Source: Halalkalibacter hemicellulosilyticusJCM 9152
GTDB taxonomy: Bacteria; Bacillota; Bacilli; Bacillales; Bacillaceae_D
NCBI RefSeq assembly: GCF_000513115.1
Contig: NZ_BAUU01000020.1
Span: forward strand, 1 to 64,000
Length of the DNA: 64,000 bases
Direction of reading: 5' to 3'
Below the pieces are notes generated by a model. The model was not told the DNA's origin. It saw nothing but the letters and a program-made list of their open reading frames with translations, and ran no database searches. Shown one piece after another: positions 32,509 through 46,447 of this stretch. The position numbers and the translations under genes were made by a program. How positions within the stretch are numbered: position 1 is the stretch's first letter; every line of letters starts with the position of its first letter.

Positions 32509-32922
32509 ATGCCTACTATTAATCAGTTAATTCGTAAAGGTCGTGTAGCAAAGTCTAAAAAGTCTGACTCGCCAGCACTTAACAAAGGTTATAATAGTTT
32601 CAAAAAGTCACAAACAAACCTTTCATCACCACAAAAACGTGGCGTGTGTACGCGTGTTGGTACAATGACACCGAAGAAGCCAAACTCAGCTCTTCGTAAA
32701 TATGCTCGTGTACGTTTAACGAATCAAATCGAAGTAACAGCATATATCCCAGGTATTGGTCACAACCTTCAAGAGCACAGCGTTGTTCTTATCCGTGGAG
32801 GACGTGTAAAAGACTTACCAGGGGTTCGTTACCATATTGTTCGTGGTGCGTTAGATACTGCTGGTGTTCAAGATCGTATGCAAGGTCGCTCTAAGTATGG
32901 TACGAAGCGTCCTAAGAAATAA
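32509..32922 (+). CDS. rpsL: ribosomal protein S12
   Basis: S12 is at the decoding centre. The 137-aa protein has the [17 protein letters not shown] loop; its KKPNSA lysines are the usual streptomycin-sensitive ones. ATG 32509 follows GAGGAGG; seven extra residues before it in the same frame are the ribosome site, not protein. Length is typical. Confidence 0.97.
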   Translation: MPTINQLIRKGRVAKSKKSDSPALNKGYNSFKKSQTNLSSPQKRGVCTRVGTMTPKKPNSALRKYARVRLTNQIEVTAYIPGIGHNLQEHSVVLIRGGRVKDLPGVRYHIVRGALDTAGVQDRMQGRSKYGTKRPKK

Positions 32923-32950
32923 TAAATGAGAATGGAAAGGAGGGGGAATT

Positions 32951-33421
32951 ATGCCTCGTAAAGGACCAGTCGCTCGTCGTGATGTATTACCTGATCCGAT
33001 TTACAAATCTAAGCTTGTTACACGTCTTATCAACCGTATTATGGAAGATGGTAAGCGTGGTAAAGCACAAACGATTCTTTACAATGCATTTGAACTTGTG
33101 AAGGAGCGTAGTGGTAACGATCCAATGGAAGTATTTGATCAAGCACTTAAAAACATTATGCCAGTTCTTGAAGTTAAGGCTCGCCGTGTTGGTGGTGCAA
33201 ACTATCAAGTACCAATTGAGGTTAAGCCTGAGCGTCGTACAACATTAGGTCTTCGTTGGTTAGTCAATTATTCACGTTTACGTGGAGAAAAGACGATGGA
33301 AGAACGTCTTGCTAATGAAATCCTAGATGCTGCGAACAACACAGGTGCTTCTGTTAAGAAGCGTGAAGATACTCATAAGATGGCAGAAGCGAACAAAGCA
33401 TTCGCTCACTATCGTTGGTAA
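32951..33421 (+). CDS. rpsG: ribosomal protein S7
   Basis: S7 nucleates the 30S head. The 156-aa protein matches the family from [20 protein letters not shown] through [14 protein letters not shown] to the C-terminal NKAFAHYRW. It is 28 bases after rpsL and 45 before fusA in the str operon. Confidence 0.98.
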   Translation: MPRKGPVARRDVLPDPIYKSKLVTRLINRIMEDGKRGKAQTILYNAFELVKERSGNDPMEVFDQALKNIMPVLEVKARRVGGANYQVPIEVKPERRTTLGLRWLVNYSRLRGEKTMEERLANEILDAANNTGASVKKREDTHKMAEANKAFAHYRW

Positions 33422-33466
33422 GATTAAACTATTAATAAACTTTGAATTAGGAAGGAGAAAGACATT

Positions 33467-35545
33467 ATGGCAAGAGAGTTCTCCTTGAAAGATACGCGAA
33501 ATATCGGGATCATGGCTCACATTGATGCTGGTAAAACAACAACAACGGAGCGTATTCTTTTCTACACTGGACGTATTCACAAAATTGGTGAAACTCACGA
33601 AGGTGCTTCACAAATGGACTGGATGGCACAGGAGCAAGAGCGTGGTATCACGATCACTTCTGCTGCGACAACAGCACAGTGGAAAGACCATCGTATTAAT
33701 ATCATTGATACTCCAGGGCACGTCGATTTTACAGTTGAAGTAGAACGTTCATTACGTGTATTAGATGGAGCTGTAGCGGTACTTGATGCTCAATCAGGTG
33801 TTGAACCGCAAACAGAAACTGTATGGCGTCAAGCGACAACATACGGAGTACCGCGTATTGTGTTCATTAACAAAATGGACAAAACAGGTGCTGATTTCCT
33901 TTATTCAGTAGGGACGCTTCGTGACCGACTTCAAGCGAATGCTCACCCAATCCAATTACCAATTGGAGCTGAAGATGATTTTAACGGTATTATCGATTTA
34001 ATTGATATGGTTGCGTACTTCTATGAAGATGACCTTGGTACTCGTACGGAAGCGAAAGAAATTCCTGATGAGTATAAGGACAAAGCGCAAGAATTACATG
34101 AGCAACTTGTTGAAGCGGTAGCTGAACTAGATGAAGAGCTCATGATGAAGTATTTAGAAGGTGAAGAACTAACAAAAGATGAATTAAAAGCAGCGATTCG
34201 TAAAGGTACGTGTAATGTAGAATTTTACCCAGTACTTTGTGGATCTGCATTTAAGAACAAAGGTGTTCAGTTAATGCTAGATGCTGTACTTGATTATCTT
34301 CCATCACCTCTAGATGTACCAGCAATTAAAGGTACAGTACCTGAAACAGAAGAAGAAGTAACACGCGAACCGGGTGATGATCAGCCTTTCTCTGCATTAG
34401 CATTTAAGGTTATGACAGATCCATTCGTTGGTAAATTAACATTCTTCCGCGTATATTCAGGAACATTAGATTCAGGTTCATATGTAAAGAACTCTACTAA
34501 GGATAAGCGTGAGCGTGTAGGCCGTATCCTACAAATGCATGCGAACTCTCGTGAAGAGATCTCTACTGTGTACTCTGGTGATATTGCAGCAGCAGTAGGT
34601 TTGAAAGACACATCTACTGGGGATACTCTATGTGATGAGAAGAATCTTGTTATTCTTGAATCTATGGAATTCCCTGAGCCTGTTATCTCACTATCTGTTG
34701 AGCCGAAATCAAAGGCTGACCAAGATAAGATGGGAATTGCATTAGCTAAGCTAGCTGAAGAGGATCCGACGTTCCATACTGAAACGAACGAAGAAACAGG
34801 TCAAACGATTATCTCTGGTATGGGTGAGCTTCACCTTGACATTATCGTTGACCGTATGAAGCGTGAGTTTAAAGTAGAAGCTAACGTTGGTGCTCCACAA
34901 GTATCGTATCGTGAAACAATTAGACAATCAGCTCAAGTAGAAGGAAAGTTTGTCCGTCAATCTGGTGGTCGTGGACAATTCGGTCACGTTTGGGTAGAAT
35001 TCTCTCCAAATGAAGAAGGCGCAGGCTTCGAATTCGAAAATGCGATTGTCGGTGGTGCGGTTCCTCGTGAATATATCAGTTCTGTTGAAGCTGGTATTAA
35101 AGAGTCTATGCAAAATGGTATGATTGCTGGATATCCAGTTATTGACCTTAAAGCGAAACTTTATGATGGTTCATATCATGATGTTGACTCGAGTGAGATG
35201 GCATTTAAGATTGCCGCTTCTATGGCACTTAAGAATGCTAAATCAAAATGTAGTCCTGTACTACTTGAGCCACTTATGAAAGTAGAAGTTGTTATTCCAG
35301 AAGAGTACATGGGTGATGTAATGGGTGACGTTACAGCACGTCGTGGACGCGTTGAAGGAATGGAAGCGCGCGGAAACGCACAAATCGTTAAAGCGTTTGT
35401 TCCTTTAGCAGAAATGTTTGGTTATGCAACTTCACTTCGTTCGCGTACTCAAGGTCGTGGAACTTACTCAATGTTCTTTGATCATTATGAAGAAGTGCCT
35501 AAGAGTGTTGCTGAAGAAATTATTAAGAAGCAAACTGGCGAATAA
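33467..35545 (+). CDS. fusA: elongation factor G
   Basis: EF-G drives translocation and ribosome recycling. The 692-aa GTPase has G1 [11 protein letters not shown]3 DTPGHVDF, G4 NKMD and domains II-V through [23 protein letters not shown] leader hairpin separates it from tuf. Confidence 0.98.
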   Translation: MAREFSLKDTRNIGIMAHIDAGKTTTTERILFYTGRIHKIGETHEGASQMDWMAQEQERGITITSAATTAQWKDHRINIIDTPGHVDFTVEVERSLRVLDGAVAVLDAQSGVEPQTETVWRQATTYGVPRIVFINKMDKTGADFLYSVGTLRDRLQANAHPIQLPIGAEDDFNGIIDLIDMVAYFYEDDLGTRTEAKEIPDEYKDKAQELHEQLVEAVAELDEELMMKYLEGEELTKDELKAAIRKGTCNVEFYPVLCGSAFKNKGVQLMLDAVLDYLPSPLDVPAIKGTVPETEEEVTREPGDDQPFSALAFKVMTDPFVGKLTFFRVYSGTLDSGSYVKNSTKDKRERVGRILQMHANSREEISTVYSGDIAAAVGLKDTSTGDTLCDEKNLVILESMEFPEPVISLSVEPKSKADQDKMGIALAKLAEEDPTFHTETNEETGQTIISGMGELHLDIIVDRMKREFKVEANVGAPQVSYRETIRQSAQVEGKFVRQSGGRGQFGHVWVEFSPNEEGAGFEFENAIVGGAVPREYISSVEAGIKESMQNGMIAGYPVIDLKAKLYDGSYHDVDSSEMAFKIAASMALKNAKSKCSPVLLEPLMKVEVVIPEEYMGDVMGDVTARRGRVEGMEARGNAQIVKAFVPLAEMFGYATSLRSRTQGRGTYSMFFDHYEEVPKSVAEEIIKKQTGE

Positions 35546-35588
35546 TTTTTCGTTTAGGAATTGTTTCGACATGATGTTTGTTGTAAGC

Positions 35589-35629
35589 TAAGAAAGGTGA
35601 TATTCTACAATGGGTACGCACCTTTCTTA
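35589..35629 (+). other. tuf leader hairpin
   Basis: TAAGAAAGGTG (35589-35599) and CACCTTTCTTA (35619-35629) form a perfect 11-bp stem with a 19-base loop. TTGTAA (35581) and TACAAT (35606), spacer 19, give a weak promoter whose -10 lies in the loop. There is no T-run. It may be an mRNA-stability or processing element. Confidence 0.5.
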
Positions 35630-35675
35630 CCCATAAAATACTTATACTTTTCTTAATTAAGGGAGGAAATGAATC

Positions 35676-36866
35676 ATGGCTAAAGAAAAATTCGACCGTT
35701 CCAAAACACATGCCAACATTGGTACAATTGGACACGTTGACCACGGTAAAACAACTTTAACTGCTGCAATTACAACAGTATTAGCTAAGCAATCTGGTAA
35801 AGGTACTGCAATGGCGTATGACGCTATTGACGGTGCTCCGGAAGAGCGTGAGCGTGGAATCACAATCTCAACTGCTCACGTTGAGTACGAAACTGAAAGT
35901 CGTCACTATGCACACGTTGACTGCCCAGGACACGCAGACTACGTTAAGAACATGATCACTGGTGCTGCACAAATGGATGGAGGTATCCTAGTAGTATCTG
36001 CTGCTGATGGTCCAATGCCTCAAACTCGTGAGCACATTCTATTATCTCGTCAAGTAGGTGTTCCTTACCTTGTTGTATTCTTAAACAAGTGTGACATGGT
36101 TGATGACGAAGAATTACTTGAGTTAGTAGAAATGGAAGTACGTGACCTTCTTTCTGAGTACGATTTCCCTGGTGACGATGTTCCTGTTATTCAAGGTTCT
36201 GCTCTTAAAGCACTAGAAGGAGATGCTGCATGGGAAGCGAAAATCATCGAGCTTATGGAAGCTGTTGATAGCTACATCCCAACTCCTGAGCGTGACAACG
36301 AGAAACCATTCATGATGCCAGTTGAGGATGTATTCTCAATCACTGGTCGTGGTACAGTTGCTACTGGTCGTGTTGAGCGTGGACAATTAAATGTTGGTGA
36401 TGAAATTGAAATCATCGGTATTACAGAAGATGCTCAAAAAACAACTTGTACTGGAGTAGAAATGTTCCGTAAGCTTCTTGACTATGCAGAAGCTGGAGAT
36501 AACATTGGTGCGTTACTTCGTGGTGTAAGCCGTGAAGAAGTACAACGTGGTCAAGTACTTGCAAAGCCAGGTTCTATTACACCACACACAAACTTCAAAG
36601 CTGAAGTTTATGTTCTTTCAAAAGAAGAGGGTGGACGTCATACTCCATTCTTCTCAAACTACCGTCCTCAGTTCTACTTCCGTACAACTGACGTAACTGG
36701 AATCGTTCAACTTCCAGAAGGTGTTGAGATGGTAATGCCTGGTGACAACATCGAAATGACGGTTGAGCTTATCGCTCCAATCGCAATCGAAGAAGGTACA
36801 AAGTTCTCTATCCGTGAGGGTGGACGTACAGTTGGTGCCGGCGTTGTTGCTTCAATTCAAAAATAA
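35676..36866 (+). CDS. tuf: elongation factor Tu
   Basis: EF-Tu carries aminoacyl-tRNA to the ribosome. The 396-aa GTPase has [22 protein letters not shown] and the kirromycin-site region typical of the family. The codon use is strongly biased, as expected for a very highly expressed gene. A terminator follows the stop. Confidence 0.98.
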   Translation: MAKEKFDRSKTHANIGTIGHVDHGKTTLTAAITTVLAKQSGKGTAMAYDAIDGAPEERERGITISTAHVEYETESRHYAHVDCPGHADYVKNMITGAAQMDGGILVVSAADGPMPQTREHILLSRQVGVPYLVVFLNKCDMVDDEELLELVEMEVRDLLSEYDFPGDDVPVIQGSALKALEGDAAWEAKIIELMEAVDSYIPTPERDNEKPFMMPVEDVFSITGRGTVATGRVERGQLNVGDEIEIIGITEDAQKTTCTGVEMFRKLLDYAEAGDNIGALLRGVSREEVQRGQVLAKPGSITPHTNFKAEVYVLSKEEGGRHTPFFSNYRPQFYFRTTDVTGIVQLPEGVEMVMPGDNIEMTVELIAPIAIEEGTKFSIREGGRTVGAGVVASIQK

Positions 36867-36883
36867 TTAATGTCTATTTGAAG

Positions 36884-36915
36884 AAAACTCCTGTCATGTG
36901 ACAGGAGTTTTTTCT
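36884..36915. terminator. bidirectional terminator after tuf and the MFS gene
   Basis: AAAACTCCTGTCA-TG-TGACAGGAGTTTTTT is a long stem with T-runs on both strands. It ends tuf on the plus strand and the reverse-strand transporter, whose stop lies in the stem. Confidence 0.9.
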
Positions 36916-38087
36916 ATTCTTTTGAAAGCAGTCATACAGACTGGTGCGATCAAGGAAAGAAGACCAATAGTCGTAAAGGCAGCTCCCCATGAATAATAGT
37001 CTAGGACGATTCCAAAGAACAATGGAGCGAATACAGTAGCTGAAAACCCAAGAATAGATTGAATTCCTAAAGCTAAGCCTGTTAACTCTAGATCCGTTAC
37101 TTCAGTAATCGCTGTGTTGTAAATGGGTGAGTCTGCAATAATACTGAAACCATATACAATTAAAAGAATAACCATGAATGCAATCGGTAAGGATGTAAGC
37201 CAACCGATAATTATCGAATAACTAATGCTTGTCACAAGAAACCACGTTGATGTTGTTCCTCTCCCGAATCGATCAGAAATTTTTCCTCCGATATAAGAAG
37301 CGAATCCGCCTAGCATGATGATAAAGGAAGCTAATATATTTCCGTAGTTAATCGCATTTGTTGTTTGAACACCATGAACGGTAAAGTAATAGACTAAAAA
37401 AGGACCTATCCATGACCACATCGCATATAACTCCCAACAGTGAGCGGCATATCCTCCGTTTATGAGGACGTTCCTTTTTCGAAATACTCGTTGTATTAAT
37501 TGTTTAGAAATGACTAGAGGTGTAGAAGGAATCTGGGGTATCTTTGTCATGAAAACAACGAAACCAGCGATTAAGCTAAACACAGAGGTTAACAGTATGA
37601 CACCTTTCCAGCCAATAGAAGAAATAAGAAATCCTGAAATGAGTAATGAAAATCCTGAGCCGATGACAAGTGACCCAACATAGATCCCCATTGCCTTCCC
37701 GAGAGTCGAGGGTGGGAATAATTGAGATACTAGCTTCATACCGGGAACGTATATCCCCGCAACACCAATTCCTGTTACTGTTCGTAAAATGACTGCTGTC
37801 CAAAATCCATTAGCTAGAAGCGGGAACAATACCCCGGATACACCTGCAATTAGAGCCCCAATTACGATAATGTACTTTGGGTTATATGCAGATAGAAAGA
37901 AACTGTAAATAATAATAGCTAGAACGTATCCAATATGAAAAAAAGCGATAATGATACCAGCTTGAGTTGCTGTTAACATCCATTCGCTTTCTAAGACAGG
38001 TATAATAGAAGAAAAATTAAACCATACTTGCATAATAAGAAATTGCGCAATAGATAAAGTCCACAAAAGCTTCGTTGATTGCTTCAT
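36894..38087 (-). CDS. MFS-family transporter
   Basis: A 397-aa membrane protein with about 12 predicted spans and the MFS loop motif GGKISDRFGRG between segments 8 and 9. The ATG at 38087 (MKQSTKLLWTLSIAQF) follows GGAGG by nine bases; a longer frame adds 34 non-hydrophobic residues and is rejected. Some loops resemble cyanate/nitrate-type permeases, but the substrate is unknown. It is inserted opposite to the strand of the tuf and S10 genes. Confidence 0.88.
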   Translation of the reverse strand: MKQSTKLLWTLSIAQFLIMQVWFNFSSIIPVLESEWMLTATQAGIIIAFFHIGYVLAIIIYSFFLSAYNPKYIIVIGALIAGVSGVLFPLLANGFWTAVILRTVTGIGVAGIYVPGMKLVSQLFPPSTLGKAMGIYVGSLVIGSGFSLLISGFLISSIGWKGVILLTSVFSLIAGFVVFMTKIPQIPSTPLVISKQLIQRVFRKRNVLINGGYAAHCWELYAMWSWIGPFLVYYFTVHGVQTTNAINYGNILASFIIMLGGFASYIGGKISDRFGRGTTSTWFLVTSISYSIIIGWLTSLPIAFMVILLIVYGFSIIADSPIYNTAITEVTDLELTGLALGIQSILGFSATVFAPLFFGIVLDYYSWGAAFTTIGLLSLIAPVCMTAFKRIEKTPVT

Positions 38088-38188
38088 TCTTTGCTGCCTC
38101 CGTCTATGATCATTTTTTACGATACGATAATGTATTGTACCATGAAACATATGGTAACGAAGAAATTTGTGATTTCTTGAATAAAACA

Positions 38189-38217
38189 TTGCTTTTTGTA
38201 TTTGAGACTATTATAAT
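38189..38217 (+). promoter_or_regulatory. S10 operon promoter P1
   Basis: TTGCTT, spacer 17, TATAAT (38212-38217). Confidence 0.7.
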
Positions 38218-38223
38218 AGATAA

Positions 38224-38718
<495 letters not shown>

Positions 38719-38799
38719 ACATTTTGATGAGAAGGCTGTTTCTCATTTAATGATATGAAAATGGCAAAATAAACTGAACAATAATAGGAGGTGTAACGG

Positions 38800-39429
38800 A
38801 TGTCCAAAGGAATCTTAGGTAGAAAAATTGGTATGACACAAGTATTTGCTGAGAATGGTGAAGTAATCCCGGTTACAGTTATTGAAGCAGAGCCAAACGT
38901 AGTTCTTCAAAAGAAGACGGTTGACTCTGATGGATATGAAGCTATCCAAATCGGATTTGCTGATCAAAAGAAAGCAAATGTCAACAAGCCAGCTGAAGGC
39001 CATGCTGCTAAAGCAAACACGGCTCCTAAGCGCTTCATCAAGGAAATCCGTAACGTTAATCTTGACGATTATGAAGTTGGTCAAGAAGTTAAGGTAGATA
39101 CATTTGCAGAAGGTGACACAGTTGATGTGACAGGTACTTCTAAAGGTAAAGGATTCCAAGGTGCGATTAAGCGTCACAATCAATCTCGTGGACCAATGTC
39201 CCATGGTTCTCGTTATCATCGTCGTCCTGGTTCAATGGGTCCAGTTGATCCGAACCGTGTATTTAAAGGGAAGCTTCTTCCTGGACGTATGGGTGGAGAG
39301 CAAATTACAGTACAAAATCTAGAAATCGTTAAAGTGGACACAGAGCGCAACTTGCTACTAGTGAAAGGAAATGTTCCTGGAGCTAAGAAAAGTTACGTAG
39401 AAGTTCAAAGTGCGATTAAAGCAAAATAA
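38800..39429 (+). CDS. rplC: ribosomal protein L3
   Basis: A 209-aa L3 with the N-terminal [17 protein letters not shown] and the peptidyl-transferase loop region [21 protein letters not shown]. It is second in the S10 operon, before rplD. Confidence 0.98.
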   Translation: MSKGILGRKIGMTQVFAENGEVIPVTVIEAEPNVVLQKKTVDSDGYEAIQIGFADQKKANVNKPAEGHAAKANTAPKRFIKEIRNVNLDDYEVGQEVKVDTFAEGDTVDVTGTSKGKGFQGAIKRHNQSRGPMSHGSRYHRRPGSMGPVDPNRVFKGKLLPGRMGGEQITVQNLEIVKVDTERNLLLVKGNVPGAKKSYVEVQSAIKAK

Positions 39430-39453
39430 GATTGACAGAAAGGAGGACACATC

Positions 39454-40077
39454 ATGCCAAAAGTAGCTTTATTTAATCAAAGTGGATCTCAAGTTGGAGA
39501 TGTTGAATTAAATGATTCGGTATTTGGTATTGAACCAAATAACAGTGTGCTTCATGACGCAGTAGTTATGCAACAAGCATCTCTTCGTCAAGGTACACAT
39601 AAAACAAAAGGACGTTCTGAAGTACGTGGTGGTGGTCGTAAGCCATGGCGTCAAAAGGGAACTGGACGCGCTCGCCAAGGGTCAATCCGTTCTCCACAAT
39701 GGGTTGGTGGTGGAGTTGTATTTGGACCGACTCCTCGTAGCTACAGCTACAGCCTTCCAAAGAAAGTTCGTCGCTTAGCGATTAAATCTGCTCTTTCAAG
39801 TAAGGTAAAAGCAGAAGAGATTATTGTTCTTGAAGAGCTTGCATTCGATGCTCCGAAGACAAAGGAAATGAAGTCAGTACTTGCTAATATTTCAGCTGAT
39901 CGTAAAGTGCTAGTCGTAACAGCTGACTACAATGAGCAAGTTGCATTATCTGCTCGTAATATCCCAGGCGTTACTTTTGTTTCAGCAGACGGAATTAACG
40001 TTCTTGATCTATTAAAGCATGATAAGCTTGTCATAACGAAAGGTGCCGTTGAAAAGGTAGAGGAGGTGCTTGCGTAA
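39454..40077 (+). CDS. rplD: ribosomal protein L4
   Basis: A 207-aa L4 with the exit-tunnel loop ([20 protein letters not shown]) and [14 protein letters not shown]. In Escherichia coli L4 represses the S10 operon; here no such leader could be verified. Its stop overlaps the rplW start by one base. Confidence 0.97.
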   Translation: MPKVALFNQSGSQVGDVELNDSVFGIEPNNSVLHDAVVMQQASLRQGTHKTKGRSEVRGGGRKPWRQKGTGRARQGSIRSPQWVGGGVVFGPTPRSYSYSLPKKVRRLAIKSALSSKVKAEEIIVLEELAFDAPKTKEMKSVLANISADRKVLVVTADYNEQVALSARNIPGVTFVSADGINVLDLLKHDKLVITKGAVEKVEEVLA

Positions 40078-40367
40078 TGTCAAACGCTCGTGATATCATT
40101 AAGCGCCCTGTAATTACAGAACGTTCAACAGATTTAATGAGTGAAAAGAAATACACGTTTGAAGTGGACGTTCGAGCAAACAAAACTCAAATTAAAGATG
40201 CAATCGAAGAGATCTTTGATGTGAAGGTTGATAATGTGAATACGCAAAATTACAAAGGTAAATCTAAACGTTTTGGTCGTTATACAGGTTTTACTGCTCG
40301 TCGTAAAAAAGCGATTGTTACATTGTCAGCAGATAGCAAAGAGTTAGAATTCTTTGAAGGTGTTTAA
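40077..40367 (+). CDS. rplW: ribosomal protein L23
   Basis: A 96-aa L23, a docking site for signal recognition particle and trigger factor at the tunnel exit. Reads [20 protein letters not shown] and the [18 protein letters not shown] extension. It is coupled to rplD (TAATG). Confidence 0.97.
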   Translation: MSNARDIIKRPVITERSTDLMSEKKYTFEVDVRANKTQIKDAIEEIFDVKVDNVNTQNYKGKSKRFGRYTGFTARRKKAIVTLSADSKELEFFEGV

Positions 40368-40395
40368 GAACTACTAGTGAAGGAGGGAATTAAAG

Positions 40396-41226
40396 ATGGC
40401 GGTAAAGAAGTATAAACCAACCAGTGCCGGTCGTCGTGGTATGTCTGTATTAGATTATGCAGAGATCACTACAGACAAACCAGAAAAGTCATTGCTTGCC
40501 CCTTTACACAAAAAAGGTGGACGCAATAACCAAGGTAAATTAACTGTACGTCATCAAGGTGGCGGACATAAGCGTCAATACCGTGTGATTGACTTTAAGC
40601 GTAATAAAGATGGAATTCCAGGACGCGTTGCTACAATCGAGTATGATCCTAACCGTTCAGCGAATATCGCACTTATTCATTATGTTGATGGTGAAAAGCG
40701 TTATATTTTAGCACCGAAAGGTCTTAAGGTTGGATTAATGATTGAATCAGGTCCGGAAGCTGATATCAAAGTTGGGAATGCATTACCACTTAAGAACATC
40801 CCTGTTGGTACAGTTATTCATAATATCGAATTGAAGCCAGGTAAAGGTGGTCAATTAGTACGTTCAGCCGGTGCAGAAGCACAGCTTTTAGGTAAAGAAG
40901 GCGAGTATGTACTTGTTCGATTGAAGTCTGGTGAAACTCGTTACATTCTAGCAACTTGCCGTGCGACAATTGGTCAAGTAGGAAATCTTGAACATGAACT
41001 TGTTAACATCGGTAAAGCAGGTCGTTCACGCTGGTTAGGCAAGCGCCCAACTGTTCGTGGATCTGTTATGAACCCGAACGATCACCCACATGGTGGTGGT
41101 GAAGGTCGTGCGCCGATCGGTCGTAAATCTCCTATGTCTCCATGGGGTAAACCGACTCTTGGCTACAAGACTCGTAAGAAGAACAAAGATAGTGATAAGT
41201 ATATTGTACGTCGTCGTAAAAAATAA
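40396..41226 (+). CDS. rplB: ribosomal protein L2
   Basis: The 276-aa L2 is essential for subunit joining and peptidyl transfer. It has [20 protein letters not shown] and the conserved [21 protein letters not shown] motif, here [19 protein letters not shown], with the functional His. The C-terminus is basic. Confidence 0.98.
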   Translation: MAVKKYKPTSAGRRGMSVLDYAEITTDKPEKSLLAPLHKKGGRNNQGKLTVRHQGGGHKRQYRVIDFKRNKDGIPGRVATIEYDPNRSANIALIHYVDGEKRYILAPKGLKVGLMIESGPEADIKVGNALPLKNIPVGTVIHNIELKPGKGGQLVRSAGAEAQLLGKEGEYVLVRLKSGETRYILATCRATIGQVGNLEHELVNIGKAGRSRWLGKRPTVRGSVMNPNDHPHGGGEGRAPIGRKSPMSPWGKPTLGYKTRKKNKDSDKYIVRRRKK

Positions 41227-41286
41227 CGGGATTGGGCTACGGTTCTTATTAAGAACCGTGGAACGGTCACGAAGGGAGGAATTCTC

Positions 41287-41565
41287 ATGGGTCGCAGTTT
41301 GAAAAAGGGGCCTTTTGTCGATGATCATTTAATGAAGAAAGTTGAAGGATTAAATGAAGCAAATGACAAGAAGGTTGTTAAGACATGGTCTCGTCGTTCA
41401 ACTATTTTCCCTGAATTTATCGGTCATACAATCGCAGTATATGATGGCCGTAAGCATGTACCTGTTTACATTTCTGAAGACATGGTAGGACACAAGCTTG
41501 GTGAGTTTGCACCTACTCGTACGTATAAAGGTCATGCAGCAGATGATAAGAAAACAAGACGTTAA
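41287..41565 (+). CDS. rpsS: ribosomal protein S19
   Basis: A 92-aa S19 starting [17 protein letters not shown], with [20 protein letters not shown]. It contacts 16S rRNA in the head. Standard position between rplB and rplV. Confidence 0.98.
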   Translation: MGRSLKKGPFVDDHLMKKVEGLNEANDKKVVKTWSRRSTIFPEFIGHTIAVYDGRKHVPVYISEDMVGHKLGEFAPTRTYKGHAADDKKTRR

Positions 41566-41588
41566 ATGTAAGAGGGGAGGTCAATCCT

Positions 41589-41930
41589 ATGCAAGCTAAA
41601 GCTGTAGCAAAACAAGTCCGTATTGCTCCTCGTAAGGTGCGTCTAGTCGTGGATCTTATTCGTGGAAAGCAAGTCGGTGAAGCTATTGCCATTCTTCGCC
41701 ACACACCAAAAGCAGCATCTCCTGTAGTAGAGAAGCTTTTGAACTCAGCGATTGCGAATGCAGAGCACAACTATGAAATGGAGCCAAATAATCTTGTAAT
41801 TAGTGAAGCTTTTGTTGATGAAGGCGTAACGTTGAAACGTTTCCGTCCTCGCGCAATGGGACGCGCAAGTCGCATCAACAAGCGTACTAGTCATATCACA
41901 TTAGTGGTAACAGAAAAGAAGGAGGGATAA
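41589..41930 (+). CDS. rplV: ribosomal protein L22
   Basis: A 113-aa L22 with [21 protein letters not shown] and the tunnel hairpin [21 protein letters not shown], where macrolide-resistance mutations occur; the hairpin is intact. It is three bases ahead of rpsC. Confidence 0.98.
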   Translation: MQAKAVAKQVRIAPRKVRLVVDLIRGKQVGEAIAILRHTPKAASPVVEKLLNSAIANAEHNYEMEPNNLVISEAFVDEGVTLKRFRPRAMGRASRINKRTSHITLVVTEKKEG

Positions 41931-41933
41931 AAC

Positions 41934-43223
<1,290 letters not shown>

Positions 43224-43240
43224 AAAGGAGGTTTGCTTAA

Positions 43241-43501
43241 ATGGAACGCAACCAACGTAAGGTTTATACAGGGCGCGTTGTTTCAGACAAGATGGATAAG
43301 ACCATTTCGGTTCTTGTTGAAACATATAAGAAAGATCGTCTTTACGGTAAACGCGTAAAGTATTCTAAGAAGTTCAAGGCGCACGATGAAGAAAATAGTG
43401 CAAAAGTTGGCGATATCGTTAAAATCATGGAAACTCGTCCACTTTCTAAAGATAAACGTTTCCGCTTAGTAGAGATCGTTGAAGAAGCGGTAATTATCTA
43501 A
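43241..43501 (+). CDS. rpsQ: ribosomal protein S17
   Basis: An 86-aa S17 with [20 protein letters not shown] and the [22 protein letters not shown]-fold end. Binds helix 11 of 16S rRNA. Normal length. Confidence 0.97.
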   Translation: MERNQRKVYTGRVVSDKMDKTISVLVETYKKDRLYGKRVKYSKKFKAHDEENSAKVGDIVKIMETRPLSKDKRFRLVEIVEEAVII

Positions 43502-43528
43502 TAAGATCCTTTAGTTGAAGGGAGGTAA

Positions 43529-43903
<375 letters not shown>

Positions 43904-43941
43904 TTAAGATATAAGTTAGGCCCGCTCAAGGAGGTGCAATA

Positions 43942-44259
43942 ATGTCAATGCATGTCAAAAAAGGTGATACGGTTAAAGTCATCTCAGGAAAAGACAAAGG
44001 AAAACAAGGTGTAATTCTAGAGGCATTTCCTAAGAAGAGTCGTGTTCTTGTAGAAGGAGTTAACATGATCAAGAAGCATGCGAAGCCTTCTCAAGATAAT
44101 CCACAAGGTGGGATCTTGAACCAAGAAGCGCCAATTCACTCTTCTAACGTAATGCCAATCGATCCTAAATCTGGTGAACCTACCCGAGTAGGTTACAGAG
44201 AAGAGAATGGTAAAAAGGTAAGAGTTGCGAAAAAGTCTGGCGAAGTTTTAGATAAATAG
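43942..44259 (+). CDS. rplX: ribosomal protein L24
   Basis: A 105-aa L24 with a KOW motif ([19 protein letters not shown]). An early assembly protein. Start set by AAGGAGGTGCAATA. Confidence 0.97.
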   Translation: MSMHVKKGDTVKVISGKDKGKQGVILEAFPKKSRVLVEGVNMIKKHAKPSQDNPQGGILNQEAPIHSSNVMPIDPKSGEPTRVGYREENGKKVRVAKKSGEVLDK

Positions 44260-44285
44260 TCAGAGTGTGAAAGGAGGTCAATCGT

Positions 44286-44825
44286 ATGAGTCGTTTAAAG
44301 GAGAAATATTCAACTGAAATTGTTCCTTCTCTTGTTGAGAAGTTCAACTATTCATCAGTGATGGGTGTACCTAAGCTTGAGAAAATCGTTGTCAACATGG
44401 GTGTTGGTGATGCAGTATCAAATGCAAAGGCACTTGATAAAGCTGTTGATGAATTAACAGAAATCACAGGTCAAAAGCCATTAATTACGAAGGCGAAGAA
44501 GTCTATTGCTGGATTCAAATTACGTGAAGGTATGCCGATCGGTGCTAAGGTGACATTACGCGGGGAGCGTATGTATCAATTCCTTGATAAGTTAATTACT
44601 GTTGCTTTACCTCGTGTACGTGACTTCCGTGGTGTATCAAAGAAAGCATTTGACGGCCGTGGAAATTACACATTAGGTGTAAAAGAACAATTAATTTTCC
44701 CTGAAGTTGACTATGATAAAGTGGATAAAGTTCGTGGAATGGACGTTGTTCTTGTAACAACTGCTGAAACGGATGAAGAAGCTCGTGAATTATTAACACA
44801 AATGGGAATGCCATTTCAAAAATAA
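44286..44825 (+). CDS. rplE: ribosomal protein L5
   Basis: A 179-aa L5, a 5S rRNA binder, from [20 protein letters not shown] to [15 protein letters not shown]. The [15 protein letters not shown] motif is present. It precedes rpsN. Confidence 0.98.
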   Translation: MSRLKEKYSTEIVPSLVEKFNYSSVMGVPKLEKIVVNMGVGDAVSNAKALDKAVDELTEITGQKPLITKAKKSIAGFKLREGMPIGAKVTLRGERMYQFLDKLITVALPRVRDFRGVSKKAFDGRGNYTLGVKEQLIFPEVDYDKVDKVRGMDVVLVTTAETDEEARELLTQMGMPFQK

Positions 44826-45041
<216 letters not shown>

Positions 45042-45070
45042 TCCCTAGAACGGGAAGGAGGTAAAGAATA

Positions 45071-45469
45071 ATGGTCATGACAGATCCAATTGCAGATATG
45101 CTTACTCGTATCCGTAATGCTAATACAGTACGTCACGAGAAGCTGGAACTACCTGCTTCAAAGGTAAAGAAGGAAATTGCTGATATTCTTAAGCGCGAAG
45201 GGTTTATTCGTGATTATGAATACATTGAAGATAACAAACAAGGTGTCATCCGTATTTTCTTAAAATATGGTGCAACGAATGAGCGTGTTATTACTGGTCT
45301 GAAGCGTATTAGTAAGCCTGGACTTCGCGTATATGCGAAAGCTGGTGAGCTTCCTCGTGTACTAGGTGGATTAGGAATCGCTATTGTTTCTACATCTAAT
45401 GGTGTAATGACGGATAAGGATGCACGTCAACAACAAGTCGGTGGAGAAGTTTTAGCATACGTTTGGTAA
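45071..45469 (+). CDS. rpsH: ribosomal protein S8
   Basis: A 132-aa S8 starting [18 protein letters not shown], ending GGEVLAYVW. In Escherichia coli S8 represses the spc operon; no such site was recognised. Normal length. Confidence 0.98.
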   Translation: MVMTDPIADMLTRIRNANTVRHEKLELPASKVKKEIADILKREGFIRDYEYIEDNKQGVIRIFLKYGATNERVITGLKRISKPGLRVYAKAGELPRVLGGLGIAIVSTSNGVMTDKDARQQQVGGEVLAYVW

Positions 45470-45499
45470 TAGATAAGATAAGAACGGAGGTGTAGACGA

Positions 45500-46036
45500 A
45501 TGTCTCGTATTGGTAAAAAGCCAGTTGAGGTCCCAAGTGGTGTTTCTGTAACACTTGATGGTCATCTTATGACAGTTAAAGGTCCTAAAGGCGAACTTAA
45601 GCGTAAGCTACATGAAGAAATGAAGATCAATATTGCTGAAAATGAAGTGACAGTAGAACGTCCTTCAGATAATAAAGTACATCGTGCTCTTCATGGTACA
45701 ACTCGTAGCTTAATTCAAAATATGGTTGAGGGAGTAACAAAAGGTTTCGAGCGTTCTCTTGAACTTGTCGGTGTCGGTTACCGTGCTAGCAAATCAGGTC
45801 AGAAGCTTGTACTAAACGTTGGTTACTCACATCCGGTTGAAATTACTCCTGAGCAAGGAATTGAAATTGAAGTTCCTTCGAACACAAAAGTGATTGTAAA
45901 GGGAATTGATAAGGAACGCGTAGGTGCGATTGCATCTAACATCCGTTCTGTTCGTTTACCTGAACCTTATAAAGGTAAAGGAATTCGTTATGAAGGCGAA
46001 TATATTCGTCGTAAAGAAGGTAAAACAGGTAAATAA
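45500..46036 (+). CDS. rplF: ribosomal protein L6
   Basis: A 178-aa L6 with two L6 folds, from [18 protein letters not shown] to [20 protein letters not shown]. Near the sarcin-ricin loop. Confidence 0.98.
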   Translation: MSRIGKKPVEVPSGVSVTLDGHLMTVKGPKGELKRKLHEEMKINIAENEVTVERPSDNKVHRALHGTTRSLIQNMVEGVTKGFERSLELVGVGYRASKSGQKLVLNVGYSHPVEITPEQGIEIEVPSNTKVIVKGIDKERVGAIASNIRSVRLPEPYKGKGIRYEGEYIRRKEGKTGK

Positions 46037-46066
46037 TCACTAACATACGGAAAGGATTGACGTTCA

Positions 46067-46429
46067 ATGATTACGAAGCCTAATAAAAATGCGGCACGTA
46101 AAAAACGACACTTACATGTACGTCGTTCAATCACTGGAACACCTGAACGTCCTCGTCTAAATGTATTCCGTTCTTCTAAGCACATTTACGCGCAATTAAT
46201 TGACGATGTAAATGGGGTTACACTTGCAGCAGCATCTACTTTAGATAATGAAGTAAATGCGAGTGAGTTAACAAAGACGGAAGCAGCGAAGGTCGTAGGC
46301 GAACTAGTTGCAAAACGTGCAGTTGAAAAAGGTCATGAATCAGTAGTATTTGATCGTGGCGGATATTTATATCATGGTCGAGTAGCGACGCTTGCAGATG
46401 CAGCGCGTGAAAACGGTTTGAAATTCTAA
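46067..46429 (+). CDS. rplR: ribosomal protein L18
   Basis: A 120-aa L18 that binds 5S rRNA. It has [20 protein letters not shown] and the end [19 protein letters not shown]. The ribosome site here (GAAAGGATTGACGTTC) is weaker than its neighbours. Confidence 0.97.
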   Translation: MITKPNKNAARKKRHLHVRRSITGTPERPRLNVFRSSKHIYAQLIDDVNGVTLAAASTLDNEVNASELTKTEAAKVVGELVAKRAVEKGHESVVFDRGGYLYHGRVATLADAARENGLKF

Positions 46430-46447
46430 AAAAGGAGGGAAAAACGA

